Shown here: positions 1 through 11,353 of the stretch, piece by piece | How the letters are laid out: each line of letters starts with the position of its first letter | Position numbering within the stretch: the stretch's first letter is position 1 | From: Liolophura sinensis | Lineage: Eukaryota > Mollusca > Polyplacophora > Chitonida > Chitonidae | Reading direction: 5' to 3' | DNA: 64,000 nucleotides | NCBI RefSeq assembly: GCF_032854445.1 | Contig: NC_088304.1 | Location: 2,976,001-3,040,000 of the forward strand | Notes under the pieces: model-generated | The model's database searches: none | What the model was told of the DNA's origin: nothing | The model's input: only the letters and a program-made list of their open reading frames with translations | Translations under genes and position numbers: made by a program

Positions 1-944
1 ATATACGCCAGTGGCTGAATGTACTGTTAAGAGCGCAGCTGTGCTGCGGATTACGCAAAAGACAACAACAAACATACAATTGTGTTTCCACTTGACAATG
101 TTTGCATTCTGTGTACTTTTGCGTATTAGTGCGATTTTCGCGGGATGAACCACCAATTTGAACCTTAATGAAAAAATGCAACAAACCGGTTTTTGAACAC
201 TTTACTGTTTTTCTCCCATACCTGTTTGCCAGCGTCTTCAAGTTTATTTTTAAACAGGGTTTAGATTTGTTTATACAGTATAGCCCCGTCGGTGCAAGGT
301 GCCTGTGTACAATATACGTCAACGACTTTTGGCAATGCTGAGCGTGTGCCCTATTAAGAGGTCTGTCCGGCGAGGCCGGCCCAGCCCAAGATTCTCACGT
401 AACCCTTACTTGTTTTGACGGATGTTGCGCTTAATGTAAACGCTTCTCGTGTGTAGAAAGCTTTATTCAGTGTCCGGAATTTGACAAAAGCAGCCGATGT
501 ACATGGGGAGTGAGGGCTGAAAATTTACAACACACGAATTTTTCTTCCCTTGGCACGATCGGTCGGTCTTAAGAAGACTTCACACCTCCGCTATCCACAC
601 TCTTATTTCCCAAGAACGGTGATAGACGAGTCAACTGGGAAACAAACCTGGTTTTCTTTCAAGAAAAGCAAAAATTTTTAACTCCGAATATATATAGCCG
701 TAAAGAAACACTCGTAAAAATTCGCTCTGCTTAAAGAGGTATTTCATTTATATTCAGTTCTTGTTTTATTAGTATGGTTAATAATATAAAAATTGGGAGG
801 GTGGGGGGGGGGGGGGCTCTGGTTGGGAAATGTCTCTTTATTTATGCAAATACGGATTAGCGGTGTGATGTACTGCTAACAAGCTTTTACGTCACCTGGT
901 GCCAAGTTTCTTTCAATGACCAAAAGGCCTTTCGTTAGTTAGTA
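1..944. other. Non-coding, no gene recognised
   Basis: I see no credible exon, RNA gene or recognisable transposon here. The only structure is a G homopolymer at about 803-816. Confidence 0.5.
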
Positions 945-1132
945 TATCAATCACTCAAACAATCAAGGAATAAATCACTCAAACAATCAAGCAATAAATC
1001 AATCAAACAATCAAGGAATAAATCACTCAAACAATCAAGCAATAAATCACTCAAACAATTAAGCAATAAATCAGTACAATAATTAAGCAATAAATCAGTC
1101 AAACAGTGAAGCAATAAATCAGTCAAACAATC
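945..1132. repeat. 24-bp tandem repeat
   Basis: About eight imperfect copies of a 24-bp unit with the core 'aataaatcactcaaacaatc'. The period is a multiple of three, so an open frame of leucine/aspartate/cysteine repeats appears on the minus strand. That frame is a by-product of the repeat, not a gene. Confidence 0.85.
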
Positions 1133-1877
1133 GTCAGTATTTCGTCCGGAAGTTAGGCTAATTAACTCACAGCTAATGGGGAAACTCGAGGACGAGGTAC
1201 ACAGATGACCCAAATGACAGCAGACTGCATTGTTTCTTGTGACGTTGCAGTGCGTGTGTACTTCATATATGCTTCATGAGCACACATACACTGATAATTG
1301 AGACGTAATAAAAGAAAGGAAAAATGAGTTCACAGCTTTGGACCGTCTTGACACAGACGGGAAGAGTTTTACGAGTCCCCCAATGCTCTTGTCAGTGGGT
1401 CCAACAGGATTTATTTGTCTTCAGTTGATTGACGGACAAGTTAGACAGTCAGTAAAGACATCAAATGACCAGTACCATCATATTAACTAATCAGCGATTT
1501 AATACGTGAAGTAACCTTTCCAGCAGCCAATAGCTCAATCTGTTAACCAATTGGTCAGCTTACAACTTACACTATGATCTCGTCGATTGGTTGGTTGAAT
1601 TAATCGTTCTTGATTGATTCGTTGATTGTTTTATTCTGTGAATGACATATTAAACAATTAAATACCGATATACTTTGAGAAGACTCTGTATTTAACACAC
1701 AATGCATAATAAATATGGAAATATTACTATTAATTTTGGGGCTAATTACAATCCTTTGAATCACGACATTCTGTATCTTTTATAAATCATTAAAAAAAAG
1801 AGTCCATCAGTATAAAGCTTGCCAGACATTCTGTTAATTATATATTTGTTTGATAAGTCCGCCAGCTTGTTTCCTTC
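1133..1877. other. Non-coding, nothing recognised
   Basis: AT-rich sequence with no supported exon or repeat family. Several short 'gattgattg'-like runs occur near 1585-1630. Confidence 0.4.
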
Positions 1878-2165
1878 TTGACCAGTGTGCCCAGGATCCG
1901 AAACGCCTCACTTTGTGCCCACAGGATACATTCAGGCATTCTGTTCATTATATATTTATCCCATAATCTATTTCTTCCTGACCAGTATGCCCAGGATACC
2001 CGGAGAGGATCCGGAACGCCTACCAGTATGCCCAGGTTACCCGGGGATGGATACATTCAGGCATTTTGTTAATTATGTATTTACCCCATAATCTATTTCT
2101 TCTCTCCCAGTATGCCCAGGATACCCGGAGAGGATCCGGAACGCCTCATTATGTGCCCACGGGAT
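1878..2165. repeat. Irregular tandem repeat, three copies
   Basis: The phrase 'ccaggatacccggagagg', followed by 'atccggaacgcc', recurs with the companion phrases 'gggatacattcaggcatt' and 'ccataatctatttcttc'. The copies are unequal in length and partly nested, as expected of a degraded tandem array with units of about 110-160 bp. Short frames open in both directions over it and are not credible as genes. Confidence 0.7.
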
Positions 2166-4638
2166 ACAGTTTGAGGATGCCGATAGGGGACATTTCAACT
2201 CCTTCTGCAGGTAAGACACGTAGTAGATATATCCCAAGCTAAGACCATGTAGTACCATGCAGTCTGATTTGGCACTGTACAGACCTTATGTGCTCCGAGT
2301 CGTAATCGGTTCTGAGTGTTTGGTACAGTACTGTTCTTTGCTGCTGCTTTTTTCTTTTGTTTTTAGGACATGATTCACTTTTAACAAGTAAGACTATTTT
2401 GGAACCTAAGGCGTGTAGCCGATTGTTTTACCTGCCTTTACGACATTGTTAATGTGAAGTGCTGTAACTCAGTCCCAAACACCAGATTACAGGTTTTATT
2501 TCGAATGTTTGTATGGGTGAACAACAAGCTCCCATGGGGTAAATGCGACTGATAGCCAGAATCTAGCCCTGTATCGGAAGGCTTGGCGAATAAACGACAT
2601 TTGTCGCAAAACAAGGATTTCCTGGCCACCTAGGTTTTCTCACCTAAGGCAAGTTTACACATCTATGAGTAAGGGTGCACGCTTCCCAAAATAAAGAACA
2701 TGAAAATAGACAGAATGCATGGGTTTGCATGTATTTCCGTAAAACAGTCCTTTTCCTACGCTGGCCAAAATCCGGATTTTCTATCAATATTGCCTCAGAG
2801 CCGTTTTCCGTTAATTAATGCCGAAAATCAATGTCGTGTTGACTGGCAAATACGTCTGCAAATAAAACGGCAATCAGGTTCTATCACATAACAAATAAAC
2901 CTCGTTTAGACCATTGTCGGGAGGCCAAGTGACAAATTTGCTGACCGGATTGGTTATGTTTTCAGAACTAAGTGAAAATTCAATAAATTGCATTAAGCGA
3001 CGCCTGCACTGTAGGCCCTGTACCTCCCAAATAATGATTATTTTATACATATGGCTTCCAGCAGACTCTATGTTCGCCGTTGAGTGTTGACATCACAGCT
3101 CAGGTGACCAGTCCTTCCATGCTGTTTATATTAGCGCTAGCTTTGAGTGGAAAGAAGGGCTATAGTTGCATTGATGAACATTGGCTTAAAATCAACACAT
3201 AAAGTGCTTATGCATGTATACCCATTTGTAATTTGATATACCAATAACAGAATTCAGTCTATAACTGTCAGTAAAGAGTGTTCTAGGCGTTGTACAAGAA
3301 AAGAAATTTAGGGTGCGCGTGTCTGGTGACATCATCCTGATTTGTTAGCTTTATTTGCCACAGTAGGCTATCTGTAATTCTAACAGCCATGTTTGTAGTT
3401 TTTCCGGATCTTAATTTAAAATTAAACTTACCGTTTCTCGTACTACGACTTTGCTTTCTTTTTTTTTAATATTTTGTATACTGCAAAATTTCATAGTCTC
3501 CAAGTAATTGAAAAACACGATGACTGCTGTTTATCCATCAATAAGCACAGCATAATCCAAAAGTATGGGAACTACAAAATAATCTGAGAGTTGGCATTGC
3601 AGCCAACTTTCAATATTTCGACAAATGTATTTATCGTCTTAAGGAGACTATTAGAACACACGTAATGAACATCTATACACTTCCAGTATCACAACAATAA
3701 CAGGTTGACCAAAGTCAGGCTAGGGAAATCAGTGGAATTAGCCAATGGAAACCGAACATTTCTACAAGAGAGATAGAGGAGATTCCTACTATACAGAGAG
3801 ATAGAGGAGACAATCATTTTTGGTTTTTTTGAGTTTTTGTTGATGGGTTATACAGGTGACAGCTGTATGCATCAGTGGGACAAATGTACATGAATACATC
3901 TTATCGACGCTATATTTAGCAATAAATGAAGACTTCACAAGGTTGATCTCAGTCTTCGTCTTTTATTTCTGGTTCAGAATTTGGCAAAAACTCAATCAAA
4001 TTCATACAATATTTTGTGAGAAAAGAAAACCTAAAATTTAGGTTTGTTAAGCATAAAATCTATATAGGCAGGTAAAATATATATATCTGAAGCTAACTTT
4101 TTTGCTATTTTCGTTTTGGCTATTTATTTATTTATTTTTTGTATTCAAATGTTTGAATTGTAAGGTGGTGTTTCTAGACCACTTTTGGTGTGAAATGTGA
4201 TAACAAAGGAAGAAAACATGGATGTCACACCAGTGGCATCCAACATTGTTAGTATAGACCGTAATGGCTACTTTAGAATATAAGCATTTTAACTACAACA
4301 AATTCAGTAAATAACGTATAGTAACGAAGCAGGCCTAGGTCAAAGTAGTTCCCCATAAAGCTTTCAGTTGTTTTCCCTCACTTTTACTTCATGTTTTTCT
4401 TCTTTCACTGTATGGGGTCTCATGTCTCTGAATGTCAAAGTCTGGCTCGCTGCGACTCTACATGTACCAGGGCCTTACTTCAGACATCGCTTTTCACTCC
4501 CTTTTCCGCCACCCATAAACCTGCCCTCTTTAGGATAGCTCCCAGGCTGTTGAAACCCTTACAGTCGAGTTTTGTAACATACTGTTACTTCTTCCTTCGG
4601 TTGACTTACCATAATTACTATAACGTCTCTGTCTTCAG
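2166..4638. other. Upstream or intronic sequence, 5' exon of the next gene not found
   Basis: The first exon of the cysteine-rich protein gene should lie here or further left, because the first supported exon begins mid-codon at 4639. I could not find a signal-peptide exon with a matching donor phase. Short frames here, such as those near 2700, 3856 and 4391, look like chance. A 'gagagatagaggaga' motif is duplicated around 3765-3810. Confidence 0.4.
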
Positions 4639-4763
4639 ATCGTTATCCAGTTCTATGCACTGCGCTCGACGGATGGAGATGGGTTGTTCCTTCTCCATGA
4701 CAAGGTTTCTCACCGAACTGCTGCCCCCAAACATCGATGGTATGAGACAGGTCTGCGAAAAAG
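4639..4763 (+). CDS. Cysteine-rich protein gene, first visible exon
   Basis: The acceptor is 'gtcttcag' and the donor 'gtagga'. The exon starts with one nucleotide of a split codon and ends in phase 1. It encodes three cysteines and the motif FLTELLPPNIDGM. Confidence 0.6.
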
Positions 4764-7700
4764 GTAGGATGTAAGAATAGCCTGTTGAGTTTTACACGTA
4801 GATGGCAATATTGTTCAGGTATGAATTCATTATGGTCTTTTTGAATTAAGTCAAAGTTTGCTTTAGAAGGTGATTTTATAATTGTTGACAATGTCATTAA
4901 TAAGGTCATTTTTGCTGTGACTGTTGTCGTAAGTATTGCTGCTGCCGTGGTTGTTGCCTTTATTGTAGGTATCGTTCTTACTGTCGTCATTAGGGAGGCG
5001 GTCATGACTTAGTGGATAGTGGTTCTTACCTGACCTTAGACAAAGGTTGTATAGATTCCTCACCCACACACACCCAACCCACGTCTCCTCTCTCTCACTG
5101 CCTGCGAGGCTTTGGTAACAATAAGCGATCGATGATGTTTCTCACGTGGCAGGTGTGGCGGCCTAACTTTCGTGGAAGATCACTTGTCGTGCAATAAAAG
5201 GCTATTATGTTCATATAAGTGCGTCACATGTGGAAAAGTTGGTGCAAAAGGTCGGTGGGTTACCTTGAGGTTTCTTCCACCTATAAAATCTCTGAGTATA
5301 CATGTATGGCGTTAAAGAAAAATAAAATAATATAAGATACATAAATAAATTAATATTATGGTCATTACTATTGTCAGCATGATTGCCATCGTCGTCGTTC
5401 TTGTTTTTCAGGCTGTAATGACATTGACCGCGTGATGAACAAGGCCAGGAACTGTACGGCCACGTATGACATAGAGAGGGCCCCACGGTGGGGGAATCAA
5501 TTACTAAGATGTCGGTGAGTCTCTATGTAAACATTTACATGAACAATAATGCGGTAACAGAGATAAACATATGTGAAGCAGGATTTCACCCTATTATGTC
5601 TGACCACTAGTCAGCTACATACAATCGTCACTGCTCTCGTTAACTCTCCTTTCTGTAGTCTGTTGTATTCTATAATGGAGGCTTCTTAAATTCTTGTGTT
5701 TTAATTTATATGTTATTGGCATGATGCGTGGAATGTATAAAATAACACGTGTTTATACATATAGCTATATATAGCTGCATGTAGCTAAATATATTAACTC
5801 CTTTATCCATAATGCTTGTGTAAGATATTTTCCCATATTTCTTTGTAATTTGATATGAACATTAAAATATGATTTTAAACTTCGGTAAAAGTTTGGAACT
5901 TTATAGCTTATAACTATACCAAACATCAAACATAATAAAATAATTTGAATGTTTTGTTGCAGGTATTACTTTGGTTTAATGGACTGTTTACGTAGAGCAG
6001 AAGGAATGGAAAGGTGTATAAACCTGGAGGAGTTATTCACCAGAGTAAATTACAACTTTTCTTCATATGTTTACGAACAGAGACAAATATGTGGAGCTAC
6101 AACAACAGGTAAGGATATCATACTTGTCGTGTTTCTTCTACAAAAGAAAAACGTGACTGTGGTAACTGTGAGAATGAGCTAGAGCGTCAGTTTTGTTTAT
6201 GACTTCAGGCATTTTGAGGAATGTCCGCTTTTTTAAGGTACACTTTTGTTCAATTAAGTTTAAAGGGTACCGCAACTGGAAGTGTGGTAAGAGTAAAACC
6301 ATTTCCAGGGCACAAAGACTGGCGTGAGTCGCTAACGTGTCATGTTGAAATAGACAACCTTTGGAAACTCTCGGGGTTAACTTCTCACTCTGAGGCTACA
6401 GTATTTGCGTACTGCACTTTTGTGACGTAACAAAATTTGTGTACGGCAATGTATGTATTGTGTCATACAGATTGCATGGTGTATTTCATTTGTGAACTCC
6501 AACGCTGTGATTGGAGAACTGCAAAGCTGTGACTCAGGAATACTGTTGAAATGTAATGCTGTGGTGAGGGAATGCTGGTCAATAGTAATTCTGGGATGCG
6601 GAAATGCTGGTCAAGAGTAATGCTGTGATGCGGGAATGCTGGCCAACTGTAATGCTGTGATACGGTAATACTGGTCAAGTGTAATGTTGTGACGCAGGAA
6701 TACTGGTCAGCTGTATTGCTGTGGGGCGGGAATAGTAGTCAAATGTAATGAGGTGACGTGCGAATATTGATCAACTGTAATTTTGTAACACGGGAATACT
6801 GGTTAACTGTAATGCTGTGGGTGGGAATACCAGTTAACTGTGATGTTGTGGGGCGGGAATACTAGTTAATTGTAATTCTGTGGCGCGAGGATACTGGTCA
6901 ACCGGAAATTTGTAGCATGGGAATACTGGTCAACTGTATTTCTGTGGGGTGAGAATACTGGTCAAGTGTAACGCTGCGGGCGAGAATACTTGTGAACTGT
7001 CATGCTGTGAAGCGGAAATTTTGGTCAACTGCATTGCAGTGACGCTGGAATATTTGTTAAATGTAATGCTGTGACGCGGGAATACTGCTCCAGAGTAACG
7101 CTGTGACGCAGTATTACTGGTCAACTGTAATGCTGTGACGCGGGAATAGTGGTCAACTGGAATTTTGTAGCGCGGCAATACTGGTCACCTGTAATGCTGT
7201 GGTGCGGAAATACCAGTTAACTGTGATGCTGTAACACGGAAATACGGGTTAACTGTAATACCTTGACGATGGAAATCTGATCAAGTGTAATTCTGTGACG
7301 CGGGAATATTCCTCAAGAGTAGTGATGTAACGCGAGAATACTGGTGTAATGCTGCGAGGCGGGAATACATGTCAAGTGTAATGCTCCGACGCGGGATACA
7401 GGTCAAGTGTAATGCTGCGACGCGGGAATACTGGTCAGCTGTAATGCTGTGACGCGGGAATACTGCTCAAGAGTAATACTGTGACGGAGGAATAGTGTTC
7501 AAGTTTAATGCTATAACATAGAAATACTGGTGAAATGTAATGGTATGGGAGAGAATACTTGTGAACTGTAATGCTGTAACGCGGAAACTGTGGTCAACTG
7601 CAATCCAGTAACGCGGGAACAGTGGTCAGCTGTAATGATGTGGCGCAAGAATACTACTCAAGAGTAATGCTGTGACGCAGGAATACTGGTCATCTGTAAT

Positions 7701-10700
7701 GCTGTGACGTGGGAATACCAGTCAAGTGCAATGCTGCGACGCGGGAATACTGGTCAAGTGTAATGTTGCGACACGGAAATACTGGTCAACTGTAATGCTG
7801 TGATGCGGGAATACTGGTCAAGTGTAATGCTCTGACGCGGGAACAGTGTTCAAGTTTAATGTTGTGACATAGGAATACTGGTGAAATGTAATGCTGTGAC
7901 GTGGGAATACTGGTCAAGTGTAATGCTGCGGGCGAGAATACTTGTGAACTGTCATGCTGTGAAGCGGAAATTTTGGTCAACTGCATTGCAGTGACGCGGG
8001 AATATTTGTTAAATGTAATGCTGTGACGCGGGAATACTGCTCCAGAGTAACGCTGTGACGCAGTAATACTGGTCAACTGTAATGCTGTGACGCGGGAATA
8101 GTGGTCAAGTTAAATGATGTCACTGGGGAATACTGGTCAACTGTGATGCTGTGGCGCGAGGATACTGGTCACGTCTAATGCTGTGGCGCGAGGATACTGG
8201 TCACGTCTAATGCTGTGACGCAAGGACACTGGCCAAGTGTAATGCTGTGGGGAGCGAATACTGGTCAACTGTAATGCCGTAGAGCGGGAATACTGGTCAA
8301 CTATAATACAGTGGCGCGAGAATACTGGTCAAGTGTAATGCTGGAAATACTAGTTAACTGTGATGTTGTGGGGCTGGAATACTGGTCAACTGTAATAGTG
8401 TGACGCGGGTATACTTGTCAACTGTAATACTGTGGCTCAAGAATACTGGTCAGGAGTAATTCTGTGACCAGGGAATAATGGTTAGCTTTTATGTTGTAAC
8501 GCGGGAATACTGGTCAAATGTAACGCTGTGGTGCGGGGATACTGGTAAACTGTATTGCTGTGACGCGGGAATACTAGCCAGGTGTAATGCTGTGACGCGG
8601 GAATACTAGCCACGTGTAATGCTGTGACGCGGGAATACTAGCCACGTGTAATGCTGTGACGCGGGAATACTAGCCACGTGCAATGCTGTGACGCGGGAAT
8701 ACCAGCCACGTGTAATGCTGTGATGCAAGGATGCAACAATATATTGTTGAAGTCACACGGGGATGTTTAGGTACGGGGACGTTGTGCCGAGGCAATGAAA
8801 CAACTTATAATGAAAGTTCACACTTTTTCTGCTTGTAGAACGTTCGTTTAATTGTAGATGTAGCTTTGTTACTGTAAAAACGATAGATTAAGAATACAAT
8901 GTTTTTTTAATCTTTGAAAATTAATGTTGGAAGACACCAACAACACGTGCTGGGACTGTGTTCGTATGGTGTGGGTCTCCGCTTCATTGCTACATTTGAT
9001 TGTAATCCTCTATCAGTACTACATATATTATATTACATTTGATTCCAATCCTTTATCAGTGTTACATGTATTACATTTGATTGTAATCCTTTATTAGTGC
9101 TACATGTATTATATTACATTTGATTATAATCCCTTATCAGTGTTATATATATTATATTTGATTGCAGTTATTTTTCAGTGTTACTACATTTTTATCTCGA
9201 ATCTTTTTTTTTTCGGTTTTCAATTTCCAAGATATGCTTATGTAAATTCTTAGGAAATAGATTTATTAACGGATTCTGCATTGTATATGGAATATATAAC
9301 GGGTAGAAAGGTAAACGTAACGGCTAAAGGGACAGCACTCCAAAAATATCAATAACTAAGGGAAATAACTTTGAGCCTACAAATCTTGGATAGTTAATAT
9401 TCCGTTGTTAACAACTGATTTTTCCCCACTTCTTTCAAAAAAATAAATATTTATTGTAGTTTTTCCTTACAATAGTTATAATTAAACCACCAACATTTCT
9501 TTTTCGTGTGTGTAATTTCGTGAAATAATGGTCAGTAGACCCACACGACTGAATCACTATTAAAATTGTGACGTAATATTTGCGTTATGTGGTCAAGAGT
9601 CGAGACAATCTTCGTGTATTTCGTCCTCCAATGTTAATTTTTTTATACAATATTATGCACCCCTTTTGCAGAACTTATATCAACAGAAGTCATCATCATA
9701 GCCCAACCTTCAAAGGGAGAAGGCGATAGAACAAGTAAACACTTTTCTATACAGCACTCTCAATATTCGTGTCGAATAGAGAACAATTTTATCATTTCTT
9801 TCCCCATGGTTTGATATTTCATTTTCACTTTCCTTTTACTCAGTTGCTTTGCTCAGCATTTTATGAATTGCACTTTTGATATGTATGCAAGTATGCAATG
9901 TTTTGCATGTACCGGACATTAGCTTTTCCTTCATTATTCTTTGATGTCTCCCTCAGGCCATTCTTAACATTGCCAAAGTCTTGCATTGTACATACCTTCT
10001 TAGATGTGATTCTCTATAACATACTGACGTGTATTTTGTGCTTAAACATCTTTCTTAGCGTGGATAAACATTATCAGTTAAAAAAAAACCAGTGTTAGTA
10101 GTTTTAAGCCATAAAGGTTGACACACTATAGTATACGGTATATGACATGGTATTCCATTGAGGCAGCATTTTATGTCGGCATTTGGGCACTGTCCTGAAA
10201 TGACCGAAAAGTTTTTAAAGTGACTAATCACCAATCATACAAACAAATACTATGCGGTTCTAGAATAAGTGAATTAGTTGCAGTCTAAATATTAACAAAA
10301 GTAGCACGCGCGATAAGTTGCATATTATCATCATTTATACCCCTCATATTGACCTTTGACCTTGGGTGCATTTATGTGCCTATGTTTGGGAATAAGAAGC
10401 ATTGAAATTCCCTATAAAATATATGTACCTCAATAAATATATTTCGTATCTTGTTTTGTATCAAACGTGGCTGACATTTCTATTGTGCTGCCTGTGTTCT
10501 TCCTCTGTCTTGTTCTTGTTATTGTTTTTTTTTTTTTCTTTGTTTTAAATATATTATGATATGATATATTATTTTCATTTTTATTATTAAAGAACAATTA
10601 TAATTTTATTATACAATAAATTGGATTATCATTCGTCGTTGTGATTTGGTGTTGTTGCGCTGTATACCTTGTTGTCTACTTTTATTGTGTATTGTAATTT

Positions 10701-11207
10701 CATTCGGTGGAGTTTTGTGTTAGAATAACTGGCTTCCAGTTTTGTTGAAAATTTTTCTATGACTCCTTCTTGATTCATTCAGTCCACTGTAAACATGGAC
10801 TTTTATACTTTTAATGAATTTTATAATCCTCTGGTCACACCATCTCTGCGCTTTAATGTCCAAAAGATAAAGTCACCTATGTTTTAAAAAGTGCTCATTA
10901 TTTCATCAAATGTCTGGTCAAATCCACATCCTAATTTTTATCAAACTTTGTGAAATAGAATCCGGTTGCATTTACATGTAAGACTATGAACGTTACAAGT
11001 ACGTGGCTGCCACAGTGACGTAATGCCTAGGGTGCTGGTTGTCATGGTAATTGCGTGTACTTTATGACAAGATGGTTTCGTGCAAGAGTACGAGTCAAAC
11101 AGTTTACGATTGAAAATGTACATCCAGTGTCATTTATATTTTCAGGTTTGAGCAGAATCCTTATGTCATTCCTGGTGGTTATATGTGGCGCCATCTACAC
11201 GAGATAA
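4639..11207 (+). CDS. Secreted cysteine-rich protein with GPI-type tail, 5'-partial, 5 exons
   Basis: Exons: 4639-4763, 5412-5514, 5963-6108, 9672-9734 and 11146-11207 (TAA at 11205-11207). Every junction is GT-AG and the phases join without a break, giving about 166 residues; the first exon, expected to carry the signal peptide, is missing. The visible ectodomain has nine cysteines, including two closely spaced pairs, and two N-glycosylation sequons (NCT, NFS). It ends in a Thr/Ser/Glu-rich stretch and then a hydrophobic C-terminus (SFLVVICGAIY) with almost no cytoplasmic tail, as in GPI-anchored proteins. The cysteine spacing loosely recalls invertebrate DUF19/T20D4.11-like secreted domains; this is a resemblance only. 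Function is unknown. The phase consistency makes the gene itself likely. Confidence 0.62.
5412..5514 (+). CDS. Cysteine-rich protein gene, exon
   Basis: The acceptor is 'ttgtttttcag' and the donor 'gtgagt'. The exon encodes CNDIDRVMNKARNCTATYD and a further cysteine, including an NCT glycosylation sequon. It ends in phase 2. Confidence 0.65.
5963..6108 (+). CDS. Cysteine-rich protein gene, exon
   Basis: The acceptor is 'ttttgttgcag' and the donor 'gtaagg'. The exon encodes a Tyr/Cys-rich helix-like segment (YYFGLMDCLRRAEGMERC) and an NFS sequon. It ends in phase 1. Confidence 0.68.
6480..8725. repeat. 32-bp minisatellite, about 70 copies, intronic
   Basis: Degenerate units of about 32 bp share the cores 'gtaatgctgtgacgcggg' and 'aatactggtcaa'. 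The most uniform copies are at the right edge (8570-8725), where 'aatactagccacgtgtaatg' recurs almost exactly; older copies to the left are diverged. The array fills most of the intron between exons 6108 and 9672. Minus-strand frames over it are artefacts. Confidence 0.93.
8990..9175. repeat. AT-rich tandem repeat, about 4 copies
   Basis: The phrases 'tacatttgattgtaatcc' and 'tatcagtgttacatgtatta' alternate about four times with a period near 50 bp. It lies in the same intron as the 32-bp minisatellite. Confidence 0.75.
9672..9734 (+). CDS. Cysteine-rich protein gene, short linker exon
   Basis: The acceptor is 'cccttttgcag' and the donor 'gtaaac'. It encodes a cysteine-free hydrophilic linker (ELISTEVIIIAQPSKGEGD) between the ectodomain and the hydrophobic tail. 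Phase matches both neighbours. Confidence 0.55.
11146..11207 (+). CDS. Cysteine-rich protein gene, terminal exon
   Basis: The acceptor is 'ttatattttcag'. The frame gives SLSRILMSFLVVICGAIYTR and then TAA. A hydrophobic segment running straight into the stop fits a GPI-attachment signal; a tail-less single-pass anchor is the alternative. Confidence 0.55.
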
Positions 11208-11347
11208 AGTAGGATCAGAAGGGGACGTAACTGCGTATATTCTCTTATCTAATCGTGTGGGTGCGAGCAATACATTCCGGCCAATTCGGCCGTTGGCCAA
11301 TCGTAGGAATTCCACCAATTCTATGCAGTTTGAATAACAGTGTTAAA

Positions 11348-11353
11348 AATAAA
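11348..11353 (+). terminator. Candidate polyadenylation signal AATAAA
   Basis: This is the first canonical AATAAA after the stop at 11207, about 140 bases downstream. It is suitably placed for the cysteine-rich protein gene. Confidence 0.4.

Noticed and set aside
3119..3151. Signal-peptide-like start MLFILALALSG for the cysteine-rich protein gene
   Set aside because: The only nearby GT would end the exon in the wrong phase for the exon at 4639 and is a poor donor match.
4391..4638. Upstream extension of the 4639 exon to an ATG at 4391
   Set aside because: A clear acceptor (gtcttcag) precedes 4639. The upstream residues are Phe/Leu-rich without a normal signal-peptide layout, although an unspliced start here cannot be fully excluded.
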